From Lachnospiraceae bacterium (lineage in GTDB: Bacteria; Bacillota; Clostridia; Lachnospirales; Lachnospiraceae), in assembly GCA_019423745.1 (NCBI GenBank), contig JAHZAV010000004.1:54749-118748 (forward strand): a DNA stretch of 64,000 bases, in the 5' to 3' direction. Position numbers and translations under genes: made by a program. Shown here in pieces: positions 42,122-49,720 of the stretch. Within the stretch, counting starts at the first letter, position 1; every line of letters starts with the position of its first letter. Under the pieces are notes generated by a model that did not search any database, was not told the origin of the DNA, and worked only from the letters and a program-made list of their open reading frames with translations.

Positions 42122-43324
42122 TTAATTCAACTCCAAAAAATGTGCCATCAGCCGATACCCTTCCGGCCAAGAATAGGCACTGTCTGCTGCCGCCCTCTCA
42201 CTATATGTATGAATGCCCTCTGTCGTTTTTTGGCTGTCATAAATCAGATAAGGAACTGCATCTCCTGTATGCGTACGCACCTCTATCGGAGTCGGGTGAT
42301 CGGGAAGAATCAGGATACGAAAATCTTCACCAGATTTTTCCATTCCCTCCACGATTCGCCCCAGTACTCTTTTGTCCACATTTTCAATAGCCTCTATCTT
42401 GGCGTCTACATCTCCTTGATGTCCCATCTCATCCGGTGCTTCCACATGAACATAAGCAAAATCATATCCTTCTTCTGTAAGAGCACGAATAGCCGCATCT
42501 GCTTTACCTTCATAGTTTGTGTGAAGTCCACCGTTGGCTCCTTCTACAAAAATATTGTCCATATGCGCTCCCACAGCAAGACCTTTCAGCAGGTCAACCG
42601 CTGATATCATCACACCTTTTTTCCCTGTTTTTTCATAGAAAGATGTCAGGGACGGCCGTGTTCCTGCGCCCCAGAACCAGGCGGAATTAGCTGGATTCAA
42701 TCCCTGCTCCCGCCTCTTTATATTTATGGGATGACAAGATAAGATTTCATAGCTTTTTTCCATCATTTTTCGCAGAACCGGATCTTTCGGTAAATAGTCC
42801 CCTATGCGCTTTGTCAGAATATCATGGGGTGGGACCAGATCTAACACCTTCCCTTGTTTCCAGATCAAAAGATGACGATAACTGGTTCCCTGAAAAAATT
42901 CATATCCTTCTTTCTCCAGTCCCTCCTTTAAAGCATTCAGAAGGATTCCCGCATCCTCCGTGCTGATTTCTCCGGAACTGTGATCCAGTATCTTCTTATC
43001 TTCATAAGATTCTTCTTCTGTAAGAGTCACCAGATTACACCGAAAAGAAACATCTTCCTTTTCCATATTTACACCAATACTTAATGCTTCCAGGGGAGAT
43101 CTTCCAGTATAGTATATTTTCGGGTCATACCCAAGGACAGACAAATTTGCCGTATCACTTCCTGGTGCCATCCCGGAAGGAACCATAAATGCAGTTCCAA
43201 TTTCTGCCTTTTTCGCCAAATGATCCATCACTGGAGTATCAGCTGCTTCCAGCGTCGTTTTTCCATCTAATTTTGCAAGAGGTCTGCCCGCCATTCCGTC
43301 GCTTAAAACAACAATATATTTCAT
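42122..43324 (-). CDS. ApgM-like phosphoglycerate mutase family protein, probable alternative homoserine kinase
   Basis: A 400-residue alkaline-phosphatase-superfamily protein of the archaeal-type cofactor-independent phosphoglycerate mutase group. It opens YIVVLSDGMAGRPLAKLDGKT, with metal-binding Asp, and has the nucleophile region SGMAPGSDTANLSVLGYDP near 49-67 and metal ligands in HVEAPDEMGHQGD near 290 and ILPDHPTPIEVRTHTGD near 335. A subgroup (TIGR02535) is proposed to be a homoserine kinase because it clusters with threonine genes. Here it lies exactly between hom (24 bases) and lysC (22 bases), and no thrB is visible, which favours that role over glycolysis. The reaction is inferred from context. 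Confidence 0.85.
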   Translation of the reverse strand: MKYIVVLSDGMAGRPLAKLDGKTTLEAADTPVMDHLAKKAEIGTAFMVPSGMAPGSDTANLSVLGYDPKIYYTGRSPLEALSIGVNMEKEDVSFRCNLVTLTEEESYEDKKILDHSSGEISTEDAGILLNALKEGLEKEGYEFFQGTSYRHLLIWKQGKVLDLVPPHDILTKRIGDYLPKDPVLRKMMEKSYEILSCHPINIKRREQGLNPANSAWFWGAGTRPSLTSFYEKTGKKGVMISAVDLLKGLAVGAHMDNIFVEGANGGLHTNYEGKADAAIRALTEEGYDFAYVHVEAPDEMGHQGDVDAKIEAIENVDKRVLGRIVEGMEKSGEDFRILILPDHPTPIEVRTHTGDAVPYLIYDSQKTTEGIHTYSERAAADSAYSWPEGYRLMAHFLELN

Positions 43325-43348
43325 TTTCTTCCCCTTTCCGCCTTTTTC

Positions 43349-44569
43349 CTACTCTTCTACCCGAATCATTCCAAGAATATTTTCCTGGAACATTTCTGCT
43401 TTTTCCTCATATATTCCTTCCGGCATAACTGGAGTCAGGAAACCAAACTCCCCTTCCACTCCTTCTGCTTTCACATACTGAAGCATACCGAACTCTTTCG
43501 TCAACTGCTGCTCAAAAGTTTCTTTGTCACCTTTCATTCGTACAAAGAAACGTCTCTTCACATCTTTTTTATCTTCGAGAGCAAGTTTCTCCTCGCTCCA
43601 GCCCACACCCAGATTCCGATCCAGATTTTTTGCTTCTTCTACAATATCTCCTACCACCGCGCTGGCAGTTGGCAGCTTTCCTGCTCCACTTCCGTAGAAC
43701 ATGGCATCGCCAAGCATATTTCCGTGTACAAAAATAGAATTAAAGACACCGTTAACGGAGAAAAGCGGATGCTCTCTATGCAATAAGCAAGGAGCTACCA
43801 TGGCATTTAATTTCTCTCCATCCCTCTTGCAGGAAGCAAGAAGTTTGATGGTCATTCCCATTGCCTTTGCATACTTCATATCCTCAACTGTAATTTTCGT
43901 AATACCCTCACAGTAAATATCCTCAAAATCAACCTGCTGTCCTGATATAATAGATGAAAGAATAGCAATCTTACGGCAAGCATCATATCCCTCTACGTCC
44001 GCTTCAGGATTTCGTTCTGCATATCCATTGTCCTGGGCTTCTTTGAGTACTTCCTCGTAGTCTGCACCTTCATAAAACATTTTTGTCATCATATAATTCG
44101 TTGTCCCATTGAGGATTCCTGTAATTTCCTCAATTACATCTCCAGTCAAAGAAGAATGAAGAGGACGAAGGATCGGAATTCCTCCTCCTACACTGGCTTC
44201 AAACAGGAAGTTCACATTTTTTTCTTTTGCAAGCTTCAAAAGTGACGCTCCGTGCTTGGCAACCAACGCCTTATTGGAGGTAGCAACGCTCTTCCCTGCT
44301 TCCAGACTCCGCCTTACAAATGTATATGCCGGCTCAATGCCTCCCATCACTTCCACGACAATCTTTACCTCTTCATCCTGCAGGATGTCTTCAAAGTCAT
44401 GCGTGATGATATTCTGTACCGGATCGCCGGGAAAATCCCTAAGATCCAGAACATATTTGATCCGGAGTTCTTCTCCGACTCTCTGGTCAATCACCTGTTC
44501 GTTTGTGCGGATTACTTCTACTACTCCGGAACCTACTGTTCCGTATCCCAGTACTGCTATTTTTATCAT
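43349..44569 (-). CDS. hom: Homoserine dehydrogenase
   Basis: Reduces aspartate semialdehyde to homoserine for threonine and methionine. 406 residues: Rossmann domain with VLGYGTVGSGVVEVI near residue 6, catalytic domain with SVGGGIPILRPLH near 125 and ILNGTTNYMMTKM, YAERNPEADVEGYDACRKI near 190, and a C-terminal ACT domain (about 325-400) with FFVRMKGDKETFEQQL, indicating threonine feedback. It follows prfB by 23 bases. The downstream apgM-like gene probably encodes the next pathway step. Confidence 0.95.
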   Translation of the reverse strand: MIKIAVLGYGTVGSGVVEVIRTNEQVIDQRVGEELRIKYVLDLRDFPGDPVQNIITHDFEDILQDEEVKIVVEVMGGIEPAYTFVRRSLEAGKSVATSNKALVAKHGASLLKLAKEKNVNFLFEASVGGGIPILRPLHSSLTGDVIEEITGILNGTTNYMMTKMFYEGADYEEVLKEAQDNGYAERNPEADVEGYDACRKIAILSSIISGQQVDFEDIYCEGITKITVEDMKYAKAMGMTIKLLASCKRDGEKLNAMVAPCLLHREHPLFSVNGVFNSIFVHGNMLGDAMFYGSGAGKLPTASAVVGDIVEEAKNLDRNLGVGWSEEKLALEDKKDVKRRFFVRMKGDKETFEQQLTKEFGMLQYVKAEGVEGEFGFLTPVMPEGIYEEKAEMFQENILGMIRVEE

Positions 44570-44592
44570 GCTTTTCCCCTTTCTTCTTTGTA

Positions 44593-45697
44593 CTAATTCT
44601 GACTGCTAAGATATGCATTCATAAAAGGATCCAGACCTCCGTCAAGCACAGCAGATACATTGCCGCTTTCCTCTCCTGTTCTGTGGTCTTTTACCAGTGT
44701 ATAAGGCTGCATCACATAGGAACGGATCTGATTTCCGAACCCGATTTCTTTTATTTCACCACGGATATCTGATACCTTTTCCGCCTGCTCCTGTTCTTTC
44801 AAAAGCTTCAGCTTTGCTTTCAGCATCTGCATAGCTTTATCTTTATTATGGTGCTGTGATCTTTCATTCTGACACTGCACTACAATACCTGTGGGAAGAT
44901 GGGTAATACGGATAGCAGATGACGTCTTATTGACATGCTGCCCACCAGCGCCGCTGGCACGATAAGTATCGATTTTCAGCTCATCCTCCGGCACTTCAAT
45001 ATCTCCTGTATTATCCTCCATATCCGGAATAACATCACAGGAGGCAAACGAGGTCTGCCGTTTTCCTGCGGAATTAAAGGGTGAAATCCTTACCAGACGG
45101 TGCACCCCTTTTTCCGACTTCAAATAACCATAGGCATTCGTTCCATTCACCTCAAAAGTAACATTCTTAATCCCTGCAATGTCACCATCAAGATAATCCA
45201 GTACCTGTATGGAAAATCCTTTTCTTTCCGCCCATCTTGTATACATACGATACAGCATACTGGTCCAGTCACAGGACTCTGTTCCTCCCGCACCAGCATG
45301 CAGTGTTACGATTGCATTGCAGGTATCATATTCCCCTGACAGAAGTGTCTGTATCCGCAGGGACTCGAATTCCTCCTCAAACTGACTTACTTCCCGCTCG
45401 ATTTCCTCTGTCATAGATTCATCGTTTTCCTCGTAAGCCATCTCAATCAAAACCTGGATATCTTCCCATGTCCCCTGCAAATGTTGCATTGTATCCAGCT
45501 GATCCTTCAGCTCTTTTAATTCTTTCATAATTTTCTGGGAATGTTCGGCATCATCCCAGAAACCTGGCTCTTCAAGTTTTCGCTCCAGCTCTTCTACCCG
45601 TTTTTCCTTGCCGGAGATGTCAAAGTGAATCCCTCATTCCGGCAAGAGGCTCTTCATAGGAGCTGATAATACTTTTATATTGATCCAGCTCAACCAC
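44593..45697 (-). CDS. prfB: Peptide chain release factor 2, with +1 programmed frameshift
   Basis: RF2 ends translation at UGA and UAA. The gene is split: GTG 45697 opens a 25-codon frame ending CTT TGA (stop 45622-45620); slipping +1 at CTT T gives GAC from 45621 and 342 further codons, 367 residues in all. The second frame continues DISGKEKRVEELERKLEEPGFWDD. GGQ is in ASGAGGQHVNKTSSAIR, and the SPF recognition motif is in RISPFNSAGKRQTS. Codons 22-23 give a GAGGG stimulator 5 bases before CTT, a looser spacing than the classical one. An AGAGGTG site precedes the GTG. A perfect 9-bp inverted repeat flanks the shift site. Start 45528 alone would miss the N-terminus. Confidence 0.95.
45607..45646 (-). 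promoter_or_regulatory. RF2 frameshift signal enclosed by a 9-bp stem
   Basis: CTT TGA C occupies 45625-45619 and GAGGG 45635-45631. Arms 45638-45646 and 45607-45615 (CTTGCCGGA with TCCGGCAAG on the minus strand) pair perfectly with a 22-base loop that contains both elements. The frameshift signal is well known; the stem is an observation from this sequence. Confidence 0.7.
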
Positions 45698-45738
45698 TTA
45701 CTATCACCTCTTTCATTCTCGAATACTTTGCAGTGCTT

Positions 45739-48312
45739 TTATGCTTTCTTTCTTCCGCAGCACTGTTTGTATTTCTTCCCGCTTCCACATGGACACGGAT
45801 CATTCGGATATATCTTCTTTTCTGCCCGTTTCTTCGGTGCATTCACTGCAGTATCATCCTTATTTGTTCCGGTCACCTTGGCAACCTGTTCTCTTTCTAC
45901 CTTCTGCTCCAGTTTAATATGGAACAGTGTACGAATCGTATCTGCTGTAATAGATTTTGTCATGTCATCAAACATATTATATCCCAGCATTTTGTATTCT
46001 ACCTTTGGATCTCTTTGGCCATATGCCTGCAGACCGATTCCCTGACGCAGCTGATCCATATCATCAATATGATCCATCCATTTCGCATCAATTACTTTCA
46101 AGAGCACAACACGTTCAATCTCACGGAGATGCTCCGGCTCTGGAAATTCCGCTTCCTTCATTTCATAGGCTTTTACTGCTTTTTCCTTAAGGAAATGTTT
46201 CAGCTTCTTCTGCGACATATCCTTAACATCCTCCGCAGAAACAGGCTCCATCATTGGAATCGTTCCATGAAGACTTACATTCAGCTCAGTCAAATCCCAG
46301 TCTTCCGGGTCTTGATCCGGGGATATTTCTGTATCCACCAGATTTTCTACGTATTCGCTGATCATATGATAGATAGAATCCCGCATGCTCTCACCGTCCA
46401 GAACTCTTCTTCTTTCTTCGTATATGATCTCTCTTTGCTCATTCATAACCTGGTCATATTCCAGAAGATTTTTACGGATTCCAAAGTTATTATTTTCTAT
46501 TTTCTCCTGTGCCTTCTCAATAGCACTGGAAAGCATCTTATGTTCGATCTGCTCCCCGTCTTCTACTCCCAGAGCGTTGAATACATTCATCAGACGTTCT
46601 GAACCGAAAAGACGCATCAAATCATCTTCCAGAGAAATATAAAATCTGGATTCTCCCGGATCCCCCTGACGTCCGCTTCGTCCACGCAACTGATTGTCAA
46701 TACGTCTGGATTCATGACGCTCGGTACCGATGATTTTTAATCCGCCTGCTTCTCTTGCCTCATCATCCAGCTTAATATCTGTACCACGACCTGCCATATT
46801 TGTAGCAATCGTAACAGCTCCATGCTGTCCTGCCTGGGCCACAATCTCTGCTTCCATTTCATGGAATTTTGCATTGAGGACATTATGTTTGATTCCTCGT
46901 TTTTTCAGCATTCCACTTAACAGCTCTGATACATCAATGGTAATCGTACCCACAAGAACCGGCTGCCCCTTTGCATGCGCACGCTCTACTTCATCACACA
47001 CAGCTTTAAATTTCTCTTTCTGTGTCTTATATACAGCGTCATCCAAATCTGCACGGATTACTGGTACATTAGTAGGGATTTCTACAACATCCATACCATA
47101 AATCTCACGGAATTCTTTTTCTTCTGTCAGAGCTGTACCTGTCATACCGCTCTTCTTTTCATATTTGTTAAACAGATTCTGGAAAGTAATTGTTGCAAGC
47201 GTTTTGCTTTCTCTTTTTACTTTTACATGCTCTTTCGCCTCAATTGCCTGGTGAAGTCCATCCGAATATCTTCTTCCTGGCATGATACGTCCGGTAAACT
47301 CATCGACAATGAGTACTTCATCATCCTTTACTACATAATCCTGATCACGGAACATCAGATTATGGGCACGGAGAGCCAGAATGATGTTATGCTGAATCTC
47401 CAGATTTTCCGGATCTGCAAGATTCTCAATATGGAAGAATTTTTCTACCTTCTTTACACCATCCTCCGTCAAATTGACAGTCTTTTCTTTCTCGTTGACA
47501 ATAAAGTCACCTGTCTCCTCAATCTCTTCACCCATAATGGCATTAATTTTGGAAAATTCACCGCTGGCTTCACCTTTTTCCAGCTGCCTTGCCAGAATAT
47601 CACAGGCTTCATAGAGTTTTGTCGATTTACCGCTTTGACCGGAAATAATAAGGGGTGTTCTTGCCTCGTCAATTAAAACAGAGTCAACCTCATCAATGAT
47701 AGCAAATTTTAATCCTCTTTGTACAAGCTGTTCTTTGTAGATCACCATATTGTCTCTCAAATAATCAAATCCCAGCTCATTGTTTGTCACATAAGTAATA
47801 TCGCAGTTATATGCCTCCCTGCGCTCGTCGTTCGTCATACTATTGAGCACAACTCCAACTTTTAATCCCAGGAATTCATGTACCTGTCCCATCCATTCCG
47901 CATCACGCTTTGCCAGATAGTCATTGACCGTTACGATATGGACTCCCTGACCTGTCAGACCGTTTAAATAAGCCGGAAGCGTAGATACAAGTGTCTTACC
48001 TTCACCAGTCTTCATTTCTGCAATACGCCCCTGATGAAGAATAATGCCTCCAATAAGCTGTACGCGATAATGACGCATACCCAGCACACGGGAAGCAGCT
48101 TCTCTTACTACCGCATAAGCTTCCGGAAGAATGTCATCCAAAGTTTCACCTTTATCAAGGCGTTCCTTAAACTCTCTTGTCTTATCTTGCAACTCACTGT
48201 CGGAAAGCTGCTTCATTTCAGGTTCAAGTGCCTCAATATGATCCACAATGGGATAGATCCGTTTCAGCTCATGCTCGCTGTGTGTTCCGAATATTTTCTC
48301 TATAAAACCCAT
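45739..48312 (-). CDS. secA: Preprotein translocase ATPase SecA
   Basis: Motor of Sec-dependent export, 857 residues. DEAD-motor NBD1 has RIAEMKTGEGKTLVSTLPAY near 100 and DEVDSVLIDEARTPLI near 210. Walker-type NBD2 includes VLVGTITIDVSELLS and ATNMAGRGTDIKLDDE near 500, the helical wing and two-helix finger region follow, and the C-terminal zinc tail is DPCPCGSGKKYKQCCG for SecB or ribosome contact. The start GFIEKIFGTHSEHELKRI is typical. It is the first gene of secA-prfB-hom-apgM-lysC with a strong promoter 40 bases upstream; prfB follows after 41 bases, a conserved order in Firmicutes. Confidence 0.98.
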   Translation of the reverse strand: MGFIEKIFGTHSEHELKRIYPIVDHIEALEPEMKQLSDSELQDKTREFKERLDKGETLDDILPEAYAVVREAASRVLGMRHYRVQLIGGIILHQGRIAEMKTGEGKTLVSTLPAYLNGLTGQGVHIVTVNDYLAKRDAEWMGQVHEFLGLKVGVVLNSMTNDERREAYNCDITYVTNNELGFDYLRDNMVIYKEQLVQRGLKFAIIDEVDSVLIDEARTPLIISGQSGKSTKLYEACDILARQLEKGEASGEFSKINAIMGEEIEETGDFIVNEKEKTVNLTEDGVKKVEKFFHIENLADPENLEIQHNIILALRAHNLMFRDQDYVVKDDEVLIVDEFTGRIMPGRRYSDGLHQAIEAKEHVKVKRESKTLATITFQNLFNKYEKKSGMTGTALTEEKEFREIYGMDVVEIPTNVPVIRADLDDAVYKTQKEKFKAVCDEVERAHAKGQPVLVGTITIDVSELLSGMLKKRGIKHNVLNAKFHEMEAEIVAQAGQHGAVTIATNMAGRGTDIKLDDEAREAGGLKIIGTERHESRRIDNQLRGRSGRQGDPGESRFYISLEDDLMRLFGSERLMNVFNALGVEDGEQIEHKMLSSAIEKAQEKIENNNFGIRKNLLEYDQVMNEQREIIYEERRRVLDGESMRDSIYHMISEYVENLVDTEISPDQDPEDWDLTELNVSLHGTIPMMEPVSAEDVKDMSQKKLKHFLKEKAVKAYEMKEAEFPEPEHLREIERVVLLKVIDAKWMDHIDDMDQLRQGIGLQAYGQRDPKVEYKMLGYNMFDDMTKSITADTIRTLFHIKLEQKVEREQVAKVTGTNKDDTAVNAPKKRAEKKIYPNDPCPCGSGKKYKQCCGRKKA

Positions 48313-48351
48313 GCTTGTTAACTCCTTATTTCAAAAATTACTCTATTCCAC

Positions 48352-48380
48352 ATTTTATCACTATCCCAAATTCAATTCAA
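48352..48380 (-). promoter_or_regulatory. Promoter of secA operon
   Basis: Minus strand TTGAAT (48375-48380), 17 bases, TAAAAT (48352-48357). It lies in the short gap after hisA. Confidence 0.75.
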
Positions 48381-48411
48381 CCAATTTATAAAGTGTTCAT
48401 AATGTTCACAT

Positions 48412-49182
48412 TCATGACATATTTTTTACCACATTATAAGAAATTGCTCCACCAAACAAATCCAGAGCACTTCCAATTGTAAAATCCAAACGCCCTCCAC
48501 TGATTTTTCGAAACCGTTCCAATTCCTCCAGGCTTCCGATTCCACCAGCATATGTAATAGGAAACCCCTCTATTTTAGAAAGGAGACGCACCAGATCCTC
48601 CGGTGCTCCTGCTGCCTTTCCTTCCACATCAACACCATGGACGAGAAATTCACTGCAGGATTCCTTAAGCCAGTATAATATTTCTTCATTTACCTGAGTC
48701 CTGGTAAAGGTCTGCCATCGATCCGTTACTATATAATAGGAAGCGTCTTTTTTACGGCAGCTCAAGTCCAGAACAATATGTTCCTTCCCTACTGCTCGGA
48801 CCAGTCTCTCCAGATTGTCCCACTGAATCTTTCCTTCCCGAAAAACATAGGAAGTCACAACCACATGACTGGCCCCTGCCTCAATAAATTCTGCTGCATT
48901 ATCTGCTGTAATACCGCCTCCTACCTGAAGTCCTCCTGGAAATTCTCTTAGTGCTGCAAGTGCCTGCTGCCGGTCGGCTTCATAATATTCCGATGATACG
49001 GAATTCAAAAGGATCACATGTCCTCCTTTTAGATGATCTTTTTTATAAAGCCTTGCATAAAATGCTGCGTCATATTCAGACACAAAATTTTCTGTAGCCT
49101 CATCCCCCCGGTCCTGCAGACTGCCTCCAACAATCTGTTTTACTTTTCCGTTATGTATATCTATACACGGTCTGAATTTCAT
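48412..49182 (-). CDS. hisA: HisA of the eukaryotic (His6) type
   Basis: Phosphoribosyl-formimino-AICAR-phosphate isomerase family, TIM barrel, 256 residues from ATG 49182 (AAGGAGG 5 bases upstream; the longer reading from 49233 lacks a site). It begins FRPCIDIHNGKVKQIVGGSL, with VILLNSVSSEYYEADRQQAL, GGLQVGGGITADNA near 85, HIVLDLSCRKKD near 140, LVHGVDVEGKAAGAPEDLVRLL near 180 and ITYAGGIGSLEELERF. These match the yeast/plant-type HIS6 (TIGR02129) better than the usual bacterial HisA. No other his gene is adjacent; hisC is 48 kb away. It may serve histidine synthesis or a related isomerisation. Confidence 0.85.
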   Translation of the reverse strand: MKFRPCIDIHNGKVKQIVGGSLQDRGDEATENFVSEYDAAFYARLYKKDHLKGGHVILLNSVSSEYYEADRQQALAALREFPGGLQVGGGITADNAAEFIEAGASHVVVTSYVFREGKIQWDNLERLVRAVGKEHIVLDLSCRKKDASYYIVTDRWQTFTRTQVNEEILYWLKESCSEFLVHGVDVEGKAAGAPEDLVRLLSKIEGFPITYAGGIGSLEELERFRKISGGRLDFTIGSALDLFGGAISYNVVKNMS

Positions 49183-49250
49183 GTCTGCCTCCTTCCACTC
49201 CTCACTTCTGTAATTGTTGAAAATTATTGTCAAATTACCTTAGAAACAAT

Positions 49251-49288
49251 AATACCACAGGCGGACCTTAAAATCCACCTGTGGTATT
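49251..49288 (-). terminator. Terminator of the acidic lipoprotein gene
   Basis: 15-bp stem with one mismatch (49251-49265 with 49274-49288, 8-base loop) directly after the lipoprotein stop on the minus strand, followed by ATTATTGTTT-type T-rich sequence. Confidence 0.85.
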
Positions 49289-49291
49289 TGT

Positions 49292-49612
49292 CTATCTGTT
49301 TGTATTATTATTACTGTTTTCCAGGTCATCTCTGGCATCTTGGGCATCCTGCTCCACATCATCTTTCATATCTTCAGCTCCGTCCCTGATATCATCACCA
49401 ATATCTTCCGCTTCATCTTTGATGTCTTCACCCATGTCCTGGACTGCTCCGTCATCTTTTGTACCGTCTGTTGCGTCATTCATGGTATTATCGGTAGTAT
49501 TCTCTTCTTTTACTGCTCCGTTATCTTCTTCATTTCTCCCACAGCCTGCCAACACACCAAAAGATGACAGCACACATAGGAAGATCAACAATCCTCTTTT
49601 TAACTGTTTCAT
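49292..49612 (-). CDS. Small acidic lipoprotein with 11-residue repeats
   Basis: A 106-residue predicted lipoprotein. The signal peptide (KQLKRGLLIFLCVLSSFGVLAGC) ends in the lipobox LAGC with Cys24. After a Thr/Asn/Asp-rich spacer, residues 61-93 form three 11-residue units (GEDIKDEAEDI, GDDIRDGAEDM, KDDVEQDAQDA), which predict an amphipathic, strongly acidic helix like LEA/apolipoprotein repeats. It is probably anchored on the outside of the cell membrane. I do not recognise a family of known function; a stress or envelope role is only suggested by the repeat type. GGGAG precedes the ATG, and TATAAT at 49659-49664 may be its -10. Monocistronic. Confidence 0.75.
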   Translation of the reverse strand: MKQLKRGLLIFLCVLSSFGVLAGCGRNEEDNGAVKEENTTDNTMNDATDGTKDDGAVQDMGEDIKDEAEDIGDDIRDGAEDMKDDVEQDAQDARDDLENSNNNTNR

Positions 49613-49720
49613 AAGTTTTGTACTCCCTTTCTTTATTTTCTAGGAATACTATCCGCAGATTATAAAATTTTTATTCATCTTCCCATCTTCCATTTTTTTC
49701 TATATATCAAGATTGCGTTT

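Noticed and set aside
45733..47676. Two long plus-strand open frames opposite secA
   Set aside because: Antisense to a strongly conserved gene; Phe/Leu/Cys-rich, no family resemblance, no start signals.
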